From positions 310,001 through 374,000 of the forward strand of contig NZ_JAFBBD010000001.1 of assembly GCF_016906995.1 (NCBI RefSeq): DNA of 64,000 bases. The letters are read 5' to 3'. The translations under genes and the position numbers were made by a program. Below, in pieces: positions 55,142 through 62,745 of the stretch; within the stretch, counting starts at the first letter, position 1, and every line of letters begins with the position of its first letter. The notes under the pieces are model-generated. The model searched no databases. It saw nothing but the letters and a program-made list of their open reading frames with translations, and was not told where the DNA came from. Source of the DNA: Spongiibacter marinus. Lineage in GTDB: Bacteria > Pseudomonadota > Gammaproteobacteria > Pseudomonadales > Spongiibacteraceae.

Positions 55142-55901
55142 CGGCCAACTTCTGCAGCTTGAAAAGGTGTCCCTTAGCCTCCGCCAGCAAACCCTGCTGT
55201 CAGAGATTGACCTGAACCTGGCGAGGCGAGAAATCATGACAATTATCGGCCCGAATGGCGCCGGTAAAAGCACCCTACTGCGCATTGCCCTGGGTCTGCA
55301 GCGCCCCGATAGTGGCACCGTGACGCGCGCCCCAGGCCTGCGCATTGGCTATATGCCGCAGCGCCTGAGCATCAATCCACTGATGCCGATCAGCGTTAGT
55401 CGCTTTTTACGCATGTCGCAGCAGCGGCGCTGCAGCATCAAGCAGGCGCTGTCCCGCACGGGCATTGCCCACCTGGCTGACCGGCCACTCCACGATATCT
55501 CCGGCGGTGAAACTCAGCGGGTGCTACTTAGCCGCGCACTGCTCGCCGAGCCCGAGCTATTGGTACTCGACGAGCCGGCTCAAGGGGTGGACATCACCGG
55601 CCAAACCGAACTCTACGAGTTGATTGGCGAGCTGCGAGATCAGCTGGGCTGCGCGGTGTTGATGGTCTCTCACGACCTTCACTGGGTAATGGCGCAGACC
55701 GACACTGTTATTTGCCTCAATCAGCACGTTTGCTGCCACGGACACCCAGAGACGGTCAGCAATGATCCGGCTTATTTATCACTTTTCGGCCGTCGTCATG
55801 CGGAGGCCATTGCCCTCTATCAACACGACCACGATCACCGCCATGACATGCATGGCGAAGTTGTAAGGGAGAAGGGCGGCGGCCCCTGCCATCATGACTG
55901 A
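55134..55901 (+). CDS. znuC: Zinc ABC transporter ATP-binding protein
   Basis: A 255-residue ABC ATPase that drives zinc import. Walker A is GPNGAGKST, the signature is ISGGETQRVLLSRALL and Walker B is LLVLDEPAQGVD. The C-terminus is rich in His (YQHDHDHRHDMH and CHHD), as in other ZnuC proteins, and may hold or sense zinc. The GTG at 55134 overlaps the zur stop by 8 bp and is chosen over an upstream ATG at 55095 inside zur. Confidence 0.93.
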   Translation: MRDGQLLQLEKVSLSLRQQTLLSEIDLNLARREIMTIIGPNGAGKSTLLRIALGLQRPDSGTVTRAPGLRIGYMPQRLSINPLMPISVSRFLRMSQQRRCSIKQALSRTGIAHLADRPLHDISGGETQRVLLSRALLAEPELLVLDEPAQGVDITGQTELYELIGELRDQLGCAVLMVSHDLHWVMAQTDTVICLNQHVCCHGHPETVSNDPAYLSLFGRRHAEAIALYQHDHDHRHDMHGEVVREKGGGPCHHD

Positions 55902-56685
55902 TATTTTACTCAACGCACTGGCGGCCGGACTGATATTGGCGCTGGTGTGCGGCCCCCTTGGCACGCTGGTCACCTGGCAGCGCATGGCCTACTTTGGTGA
56001 CACTCTTGCGCACTCGGCACTATTGGGGCTCGCGCTCGGCTTAAGCTGGCAAATACGCTTGGAGTGGGCGGTGTTACTCGCCTGCACCGGCATCGCCGTG
56101 CTGCTGTTCGCCCTGCAGTTATGGCGCGACACCGCCCTGGACAGCTTACTGGGCATTCTCTCCCACACCAGCCTGGCACTGGGCTTGGTAGCGCTGTCAT
56201 TTATGGATGGCCCGGCATTTGACCTCAATAGCTTTTTATTCGGCGACTTGCTGGCGGTAATGCCAGAAGATTTGCGCTTACTGGCGGGCATCGCCACCGT
56301 TGTATTGCTATTACTGGGCTGCTACTGGCGCGGCCTGGTGGCGGTAATCGCTCACGCCGAGTTAGCGGCCGTAGAAGGCCGCAATGTGAACGCCCTGCGC
56401 CTTTTGTTGATGCTGCTGATTGCCGCAACCGTCGCGGTCGCGATGAAGGTTGTCGGTGTGCTGCTGATCACCGCGATGCTCATTATTCCCGCGTCGGCGG
56501 CAGGCAGATTATCCCGCAGCCCTGAGCAGTGTGCGGTAATTGCGATTTTATGCGGCGTCGCAGCGGTGGCCTCAGGGCTGGCAGCCGCCTGGACGTGGGA
56601 CAGCCCAGGCGGGCCAAGCGTTGTCTTGTGCGCAGCACTGATCTTCGTTGCGGCGCAGTTTAGCCGCGGCTTTCGTCAGGCATAA
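55894..56685 (+). CDS. znuB: Zinc ABC transporter permease
   Basis: A 263-residue inner-membrane permease with seven or eight hydrophobic segments and the metal-ABC permease patterns GPLGTLVTWQRMAYFGDTLAHSALLG, HAELAAVEGRNVNALR and KVVGVLLITAMLIIPASAA. It overlaps znuC by 8 bp. Terminator follows the stop. Confidence 0.94.
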   Translation: MTDILLNALAAGLILALVCGPLGTLVTWQRMAYFGDTLAHSALLGLALGLSWQIRLEWAVLLACTGIAVLLFALQLWRDTALDSLLGILSHTSLALGLVALSFMDGPAFDLNSFLFGDLLAVMPEDLRLLAGIATVVLLLLGCYWRGLVAVIAHAELAAVEGRNVNALRLLLMLLIAATVAVAMKVVGVLLITAMLIIPASAAGRLSRSPEQCAVIAILCGVAAVASGLAAAWTWDSPGGPSVVLCAALIFVAAQFSRGFRQA

Positions 56686-56710
56686 AAAAACGCCGACTCG
56701 CGGCGTTTTT
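56686..56710. terminator. Bidirectional terminator between znuB and sco
   Basis: AAAAACGCCG (56686-56695) pairs with CGGCGTTTTT (56701-56710) around ACTCG. Runs of A and T on the two sides let it serve znuB and the convergent sco gene. Confidence 0.9.
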
Positions 56711-56728
56711 AGCGCTTTTGCTTCTACC

Positions 56729-57391
56729 CTAATAATGCTCGCGGATCGTCAGGAAGCTGCGCTTCATCTTACTGATGTCTAGCGGCGCCCTGAAAAAGCC
56801 AAGGGAATGCCCCTGAGGATTGACTAAGGCAACGTTGGCGCTGTGATCCACCATGTAATCGTCACCGCCGCCCGGCACTTTGGCGAAGGGGATATTCAAC
56901 GCCGTGGCAAAACGGTGGATCTCGAGAAAATCCCCCGTGATCCCGCGAAATGACGGATGAAAAAACGCTAAGTAGCTGCGCATCTGCTCGGGCGTATCCC
57001 GGGCCGGATCAACACTGGCCAGCCAAATTTGAGTGTTCGCCTGAACGTCCGGCTCCAGCTCCTGATACAGCAGCTTGAGCTGGGCCAGGGTGGTGGGGCA
57101 GATATCAGGGCAGTAAGTAAAACCGAAGAAAATCAGATTCCACTGGCCTTTGAGGGCCTCCGGGGTCAGCGTTTTCCCCTGTTCATCGAGCAAACTAAAC
57201 CCGGGAATCATGCGCGGGTTCTCATAGAGGTAGGCCCCCTGATCACGCAGTTCGTCCTTGGTCATCACCCGTGCTTTGGTGAAGGCGTAAAAGAAACCCG
57301 CAACCAAGCTGCCGGCAATCAGCAGAATAACTAAAACTGTTAGACGTATGCCGCGCCGCTGCTTATTTGTCGCTTCCGTGGCCTCACTCAT
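56729..57391 (-). CDS. sco: SCO1/SenC copper chaperone
   Basis: A 220-residue membrane-anchored thioredoxin-fold protein that delivers copper to the CuA site of cytochrome oxidase. One membrane segment (about 16-36), the copper motif CPDIC (Cys94, Cys98) and His183 in [14 protein letters not shown] are all present. The ATG at 57391 overlaps the ctaB stop by 8 bp and is chosen over a longer open frame. Last gene of the heme/copper assembly group. Confidence 0.94.
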   Translation of the reverse strand: MSEATEATNKQRRGIRLTVLVILLIAGSLVAGFFYAFTKARVMTKDELRDQGAYLYENPRMIPGFSLLDEQGKTLTPEALKGQWNLIFFGFTYCPDICPTTLAQLKLLYQELEPDVQANTQIWLASVDPARDTPEQMRSYLAFFHPSFRGITGDFLEIHRFATALNIPFAKVPGGGDDYMVDHSANVALVNPQGHSLGFFRAPLDISKMKRSFLTIREHY

Positions 57392-58322
57392 AGCCAGACA
57401 CCTCGTAAATGATCGTTGCGGGCAGCATATAATGATCCAACAACATAACAATAAACAGGGCCATCAAGTAAATAATGGAGTACTTGAAGGTCGCCATCGG
57501 CGCTTTCGGGTCATTGCCGCGCAGCAGCACGATAGCCCAGTAAATGAAGCCCGCCCCCAAACAGATCGCCCCCAACAGGTACAACATGCCGCTCATTCCA
57601 GTGGCGAAAGGTAGCAGCGTGACCACGAACAACAACAGGGTGTAGAGCAGGGTATGCAATTTGGTGTAACCAATGCCGTGGGTCACCGGCAGCATGGGGA
57701 TATCGACCTTGGCGTAGTCATCGCGCCGGTGGATCGCTAGCGCCCAGAAGTGTGGCGGCGTCCACACAAAGATAATCAGCACCAGCAGCAGAGCATGGCC
57801 GTGAATCTCACCCGTAACCGCCGTCCAGCCCAGTAGCGGCGGCGCCGCACCAGCAATACCACCGATGACAATATTCTGTGGTGTCGCGCGCTTTAAGTAC
57901 AGGGTATACACCACGGCGTAACCGAGCAGCGAGGCGAGGGTCAACCAAGCCGTCAGGGCATTGATTTCAACTAACAGGATCGCCATTCCTGCAACCCCAA
58001 GAACTGCAGCAAAGATCGCCGCATTAACCGTTTTCAAACGCCCCTGCGCAATCGGCCGGTTGTGGGTACGCGCCATAATGAGATCGATACGGCGATCCAC
58101 CAAGTGATTGACCGCCGCCGCGGCCGCCGCGCACAAGCCAATACCCAGGTTGCCAAACACCAACACCCGCCATGGCACCATGCCGGGGACCGCCATAAAC
58201 ATACCGATGATCGATGTCAGCAGCATGAGAAAGACGACATTCGGCTTACACAGCTCGTAGTAATCGCGCCAACTCACCGCCGACGATTGCGGCTCGGCCT
58301 CGGCGACATTTTCCCGACTCAT
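57384..58322 (-). CDS. ctaB: Heme O synthase (protoheme IX farnesyltransferase)
   Basis: CtaB (CyoE) farnesylates heme B to heme O in the inner membrane. The 312-residue UbiA-type prenyltransferase has [20 protein letters not shown], the Asp-rich Mg/prenyl site, and a second set near [20 protein letters not shown]. It has about eight hydrophobic segments. ATG overlaps ctaA by 4 bp. Substrate flow is CtaB then CtaA. Confidence 0.95.
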   Translation of the reverse strand: MSRENVAEAEPQSSAVSWRDYYELCKPNVVFLMLLTSIIGMFMAVPGMVPWRVLVFGNLGIGLCAAAAAAVNHLVDRRIDLIMARTHNRPIAQGRLKTVNAAIFAAVLGVAGMAILLVEINALTAWLTLASLLGYAVVYTLYLKRATPQNIVIGGIAGAAPPLLGWTAVTGEIHGHALLLVLIIFVWTPPHFWALAIHRRDDYAKVDIPMLPVTHGIGYTKLHTLLYTLLLFVVTLLPFATGMSGMLYLLGAICLGAGFIYWAIVLLRGNDPKAPMATFKYSIIYLMALFIVMLLDHYMLPATIIYEVSGYE

Positions 58323-59368
58323 ACTCGTACACCCCCACGGTTTACCGTTGCGGTAAACACGCAATAATTCATTGTCACCATTACCAATAGCAGTAGCGCG
58401 CCAACCAGGTTATGCGTCACCGCCACAGCAATGGGGAAGTTAAATACTATATTGCTAATACCCAAAAGCACCTGGGCTACGAGCACGGCAAGCATGACCA
58501 CCGACAGACGTTTCGCAGGCGCCGTCGCCAAGCCGCGCAGTTTCACAAACAAAAACAGCAAGTACAGGCTCGTTATGATCGCGCCGATGCGATGGCTGAC
58601 ATGGATGGCCACCCGCGCGTCGTTGTCCAGCACGCCACCAAGGTAGTTCGGCCCAACCTGCTGAGCGATATTAAAGCCGTTGGCAAAGTCCATCGGCGGC
58701 AACCACGCGCCCTGGCAGCGCGGAAAGTCGGGGCAGGCAATGTCGGCGTAATTGGAAGTGGTCCAGCCACCGAGCGCGATTTGGCCGACAACAATCAGCA
58801 GCCCGACAACAACCAAAGGCCGCAGTGCGGTCAGCTTTGGCTCAACAATAGCAGGCAATTGCCAGCGCTGATTATTTAATCGCAGGGTAAGCAGCCACAA
58901 TAAACTGATGGTTGTGAAGCCGCCCAACAGGTGGGCAGTGACCACTTGCGGCCACAGTTTCAGCGTCACCGTCCACATGCCGAACATGCCCTGCAAAATG
59001 ATGAAGGCCAGCAGAAAAACCGGCAGTTTCAGGGGCTGCTCTGGGCCACGGTTGCGCAGCGCAAACACCAGGATGCCAATGGTGAACAATCCTAGGCTCG
59101 TCGCTAAATAACGGTGCACCATCTCCGGCCAGGTCTTGTCGTGCTCCACTGGCATTTCCGGATAGGCTTCATTCGCGCGAGCAACCTCGTGGTCTTCGGT
59201 CGGCCATAACACGTGACCATAGCAGCCCGGCCAATCGGGGCAACCCAAGCCGGCGTCAGCCAAACGGGTAAACACCCCCATGCCCAACACAATAATGGCA
59301 ACCAAGCAGGCACTGAATGCCAGACGAAATCCGGGCTTACGCAAATCGGGACTATTAAACAGCGTCAT
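58319..59368 (-). CDS. ctaA: Heme A synthase
   Basis: CtaA oxidises heme O to heme A for the aa3 oxidase. The 349-residue membrane protein has about eight hydrophobic segments and conserved histidines, for example HRYLATSLG and VTAHLLGG in the first half, [10 protein letters not shown] and [10 protein letters not shown] in the second. Cysteine pairs in the periplasmic loops are visible as [12 protein letters not shown] and [11 protein letters not shown], typical of the two-loop form. It lies between the Sco-like gene and ctaB. Confidence 0.95.
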   Translation of the reverse strand: MTLFNSPDLRKPGFRLAFSACLVAIIVLGMGVFTRLADAGLGCPDWPGCYGHVLWPTEDHEVARANEAYPEMPVEHDKTWPEMVHRYLATSLGLFTIGILVFALRNRGPEQPLKLPVFLLAFIILQGMFGMWTVTLKLWPQVVTAHLLGGFTTISLLWLLTLRLNNQRWQLPAIVEPKLTALRPLVVVGLLIVVGQIALGGWTTSNYADIACPDFPRCQGAWLPPMDFANGFNIAQQVGPNYLGGVLDNDARVAIHVSHRIGAIITSLYLLFLFVKLRGLATAPAKRLSVVMLAVLVAQVLLGISNIVFNFPIAVAVTHNLVGALLLLVMVTMNYCVFTATVNRGGVRV

Positions 59369-59409
59369 CTATCTCTCTACCAATCTGTTTTGTATTCGCC
59401 AGCACCGCA

Positions 59410-60027
59410 CTACTTAAGCAAGCGGCGCATGTCTTTGAGCACGTCCTTGCCCAGGGTTGTTAACGTTTCCGTGGTGGTATCCTCTGCACGGTAGACCATC
59501 ATCACCCACCCCAGCGGATCGACAACGTAGAAGCTGTGCTTGTCCAGTGGCGAAGTCGGCAATGCCGAAAAGGCCCTGAGGAAGCGACTGCCATCAACAT
59601 TTACTACCGTAATGTCACTGTGCTCTTGCTCGATAAAATCGCGAAGCTGTGGCGACAACGGGCCTTCAGTAGCAAGGTAGACGCGCTCGACCCGGTCCGT
59701 TTTCTTGCCCAAGGCCACATGTGTCTGCCGCGTTAAATACAGCATGCGCTCGCAAGCGCCCTGGCACTCGCGACCACCGACAACCATAAACACCCAACGC
59801 GACTCGGCGGTGTCAAACAGGTATTCGCTGCCATCAACACGGGTCGGCGATAATTCACTAAGCTGCACCGGCGGTTGAATTAAGCTACCGCGATTGACCG
59901 TGCCAAAATCCAATACTCGCTTTTGCGCCAACAAAAACATTACGCTGGACACGGCAATAACCAGCACCGGAATGGCAAGAATTAGCGCAACCTGCTTTTT
60001 ACTACCTGAAGGCAGCTCCGACGTCAT
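59410..60027 (-). CDS. Sco-like membrane-anchored protein with CxxxC and His
   Basis: A 205-residue protein with one membrane segment (about 13-35) and a soluble domain predicted outside the membrane. It has Cys88 and Cys92 in GRECQGACERM, the CxxxC spacing of Sco copper chaperones, and His164 in DKHSFYVVDPLGWVMM, which matches the position of the Sco copper histidine before a late strand. Overall identity to Sco is low. It lies between surf1 (4-bp overlap) and ctaA. A role in copper handling or CuA redox control is inferred. Confidence 0.75.
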   Translation of the reverse strand: MTSELPSGSKKQVALILAIPVLVIAVSSVMFLLAQKRVLDFGTVNRGSLIQPPVQLSELSPTRVDGSEYLFDTAESRWVFMVVGGRECQGACERMLYLTRQTHVALGKKTDRVERVYLATEGPLSPQLRDFIEQEHSDITVVNVDGSRFLRAFSALPTSPLDKHSFYVVDPLGWVMMVYRAEDTTTETLTTLGKDVLKDMRRLLK

Positions 60028-60767
60028 GATTTTCCCTCTTGTTTTAAACGCTGTTTAATTACCGCCAGCACATTGCTGTTGCGAATTAAAAATATCACCG
60101 CCAACATCGCCGCCATCGCAAACCACTGAACGGCATAGCCGTGGTGCTTTTGTGGCGAAACGTTGATCAGCACACGATCTGTACGTAGCGCAGCCGGGCT
60201 GCGTTCACTCAGGCGCATTACCGTCGGTAATACCCCATCTATTTCCCGCGCGACCTCGTCGGCATCGAACCACTGCTGACGCCGTGGCCAGTTTGTCGGC
60301 GACTCTTCTCCTAAGCTGAACGGCTCTTCCAGCGATTTATATAGCTCACCCTGTAGACGAAGCTTGCCCTCAGGCCACGTAATCTGCGGCAAGGTTTGGC
60401 GGCTCGGATCAGCAGCAATCCAGCCGCGTTCGACAAGCACTTTACGTCCATCAGCCAAATTCAGGAGCGCGATTATCTCATAACCGAATTGCCCCTGCCT
60501 GATCCGATTGTCCAATAACCAGTATCGTTGGGTGTCAAATTGTCCCAGGGCGAAAACCGGGCGGTAATTCGGGTAGTCGTTAAGCGCGGCGATATCCACG
60601 GCGGCTTGTTGCCGACGCTCCTGAGCGGCCGTTAATAGCTGCTGCTTCTCGTCAGCACGCTGCAGCTGCCAAAAGCCCAACCGTATCGTCAGGGGCAGAG
60701 CCAACAAGATAACGATCAAAGACTTCCAGTCGAGCGACCATTGCAAAGGCGTGCGCGTGTAAGGCAT
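60024..60767 (-). CDS. surf1: SURF1 family cytochrome oxidase assembly protein
   Basis: A 247-residue protein with membrane segments near each end (about 15-30 and 215-235) around a soluble domain, the SURF1 plan. Motifs include GFWQLQRADEKQQL and YWLLDNRIRQGQFGYEII, and VLVERGWIAAD. SURF1 helps heme A insertion into subunit I. It is divergent from the DUF2909 gene by 50 bp and overlaps the Sco-like gene. Confidence 0.92.
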   Translation of the reverse strand: MPYTRTPLQWSLDWKSLIVILLALPLTIRLGFWQLQRADEKQQLLTAAQERRQQAAVDIAALNDYPNYRPVFALGQFDTQRYWLLDNRIRQGQFGYEIIALLNLADGRKVLVERGWIAADPSRQTLPQITWPEGKLRLQGELYKSLEEPFSLGEESPTNWPRRQQWFDADEVAREIDGVLPTVMRLSERSPAALRTDRVLINVSPQKHHGYAVQWFAMAAMLAVIFLIRNSNVLAVIKQRLKQEGKS

Positions 60768-60817
60768 GTCGAGATTCCGATTGTGTATACTGCGGCAAAC
60801 GCTATGGGAGAGTTCTA

Positions 60818-61060
60818 ATGTGGTTAAAAGTCGTCATTGTAGTGCTATTTATTGCACTGTGTTTCAGCCTGTTCAGCGGCCTGTTTTTTCTATTTAAAGA
60901 TCGCGGCACAACGATGCGCACCTGGCAGTCACTGAGCGTGCGCCTAGCGATTGCGACGCTGCTGATGGGCTTTCTGTTTTATGGGGTCTATACCGGCCAG
61001 CTTGGCTCAAAGGCTCCCTGGGATCAGCGCTACCTGGATGACGGCCGCGCCACACGCTAA
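60818..61060 (+). CDS. DUF2909 twin-transmembrane protein
   Basis: An 80-residue protein with two membrane helices (about 2-28 and 43-64), starting MWLKVVIVVLFIALCFSLFS and having FLFKDRGTTMRTWQSLSVRL between them. This is the DUF2909 family, found in cytochrome oxidase clusters of gammaproteobacteria. Its function is unknown. It lies on the opposite strand between ctaE and surf1. Confidence 0.88.
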   Translation: MWLKVVIVVLFIALCFSLFSGLFFLFKDRGTTMRTWQSLSVRLAIATLLMGFLFYGVYTGQLGSKAPWDQRYLDDGRATR

Positions 61061-61072
61061 GCACCACATAAA

Positions 61073-61125
61073 AAAACGGCCGGAAACGCCTATTTGCCAT
61101 GCAAACTCACGTATCCGGCCGTTTT
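61073..61125. terminator. Bidirectional terminator between the DUF2909 gene and ctaE
   Basis: AAAACGGCCGGA (61073-61084) pairs exactly with TCCGGCCGTTTT (61114-61125), a 12-bp stem with a 29-nt loop. A and T runs on both sides fit termination in both directions between convergent genes. The loop is unusually long. Confidence 0.75.
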
Positions 61126-61144
61126 CGGCGTCACTAAACGCTAC

Positions 61145-62125
61145 TTACAAGATATAGACAAACAGGAACAGGAATACCCATACCACGTCTACAAAGTGCC
61201 AGTACCAAGACGACGCTTCAAAGCCAAACTGATCATCGGCGGTGAAATGCCCCTTGCTTGTTGAACGCAGCCACTGGATCAGCAGCATGACGGTACCCAT
61301 CGCCACGTGGAAGCCGTGGAAGCCGGTCAACATGAAGAACGTTGTGCCGTAAACACCGCTGTTCAGCTTGATGCCATATTCAAACAAGGCTTCGTGGTAT
61401 TCCATGTACTGCAGGTACAGGAAGATCGCACCCAGCGCCACAGTAATGAACAACCACAGGTTAAACTTCTTGCGGTTGTTTTCCTTGATGCCCATGTGAG
61501 CAATGTGGCAAGTGAAGCTGGAGGTCAGCAGGATGATGGTGTTGTACAGCGGCAGCCAGTGGCCGATGTTAGCAAAACCAGGGAAAGACAAGTGCTTCTC
61601 TGCACCGGTAAATTCACCATTGTTCGCCAGATGCCCCGCAGCCGCCTGACCGGAAACACCACCAATGGCGTCCTGAGGCGTTTCCATCAACGGCCAGCTG
61701 TACTCAAAGCCCGGCCATAGCAGCGTGTTCATCGCACCATCGCCTTCGCCCGCCAGCCATGGGCCAGCCAGGTTACGAATGTAGAACAGTGCGCCAAAGA
61801 AGGCTGCAAAGAACATCACTTCCGAGAAGATAAACCACTGCATGCCAATCACGTAAGAGTGCTTGAGCTGAGCACTGTTCATGCCCTGGCGGTTTTCACG
61901 AATAGTGGTTGCGAACCATACCCACAGGGTGGCGGCGAAGTACGCCAAACCTGCAAACAGGATAAAACTAGAGTTGGTTTCTTCACCGGGGCGATAGCTG
62001 GCGTCGTTAATTACGCTGGCCGCGCCATAAACCGAAGCTACCAAACCGATAGTTGCGTTGATAGCAAGGCTACTTTTCTCCGGCACGTAATAGGTTTCGT
62101 GCCCGGCATTGCTTTGACCCGCCAT
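61145..62125 (-). CDS. ctaE: Cytochrome c oxidase subunit III
   Basis: Subunit III of the aa3 oxidase. The 326-residue protein has seven hydrophobic segments, SEVMFFAAFFGALFYIRNLAGPWLAGE, TGFHGFHVAMGTVMLLIQWLR and the terminal FEASSWYWHFVDVVWVFLFLFVYIL. It is longer than the roughly 295 residues common in related bacteria because of an extra glycine/alanine-rich stretch (about 150-180) between the third and fourth segments. Follows ctaG by 39 bp. Confidence 0.93.
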   Translation of the reverse strand: MAGQSNAGHETYYVPEKSSLAINATIGLVASVYGAASVINDASYRPGEETNSSFILFAGLAYFAATLWVWFATTIRENRQGMNSAQLKHSYVIGMQWFIFSEVMFFAAFFGALFYIRNLAGPWLAGEGDGAMNTLLWPGFEYSWPLMETPQDAIGGVSGQAAAGHLANNGEFTGAEKHLSFPGFANIGHWLPLYNTIILLTSSFTCHIAHMGIKENNRKKFNLWLFITVALGAIFLYLQYMEYHEALFEYGIKLNSGVYGTTFFMLTGFHGFHVAMGTVMLLIQWLRSTSKGHFTADDQFGFEASSWYWHFVDVVWVFLFLFVYIL

Positions 62126-62164
62126 GATTAATTCTCCGTTTTCTCGCTTGAGAAAAATCTCTTT

Positions 62165-62731
62165 CTATTTAGACGCCGCAACAGAATCCTGCTTTGCGGC
62201 CATCTCGGTTACGTCAAAAATCGTGTAGGAAAGGGTGATTACGTGTATGTCTTTGGGCAGATCCCGGTCGACAATAAAACGCAACGGCATATCGGCTTCT
62301 TTGCCGGCATCCAGCGGTTGCTGGTTAAAACAGAAGCACTCGGTCTTGTGAAAGTACTCTGCCGCACGCGAGGGAACGATGCTGGGAATGGTCTGCGATA
62401 CCATATAGTGGCTCTGGGTGTTCTTGGCGTAGAACGTCACCATCGCAGGCTCACCGGGATGAACCTCTACCTGACTGGTATTCGGGCCAAACTCCCAGGG
62501 CATCAGCTCGTTATTTTGCGCGACAAACTGCACTTTTACCGTGCGGCTTTCGTCAACCGCACTGTCAACCACTTCATAGCGGCCACCTGTCTTACCGTTG
62601 ATACCCAACACCTCACAAAGTGCATTGTAAAGTGGTGGCATCACCCACATGGCAAAGGCAAACATTGCGACAACAAGCACCAGTAACTTACCAGTGGTTT
62701 GAATAACGTTACGCTGCGTTGCATTTGCCAT
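62165..62731 (-). CDS. ctaG: Cytochrome c oxidase assembly protein CtaG (Cox11)
   Basis: Cox11/CtaG delivers copper to the CuB site of subunit I. The 188-residue protein has one membrane anchor (about 15-35) and a beta domain with the copper motif CFCF (Cys132, Cys134) in HKTECFCFNQQPL. It lies 14 bp behind ctaD and 39 bp before ctaE, as in other proteobacterial cta operons. Confidence 0.94.
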   Translation of the reverse strand: MANATQRNVIQTTGKLLVLVVAMFAFAMWVMPPLYNALCEVLGINGKTGGRYEVVDSAVDESRTVKVQFVAQNNELMPWEFGPNTSQVEVHPGEPAMVTFYAKNTQSHYMVSQTIPSIVPSRAAEYFHKTECFCFNQQPLDAGKEADMPLRFIVDRDLPKDIHVITLSYTIFDVTEMAAKQDSVAASK

Positions 62732-62745
62732 GTTTCCGACTCCTC

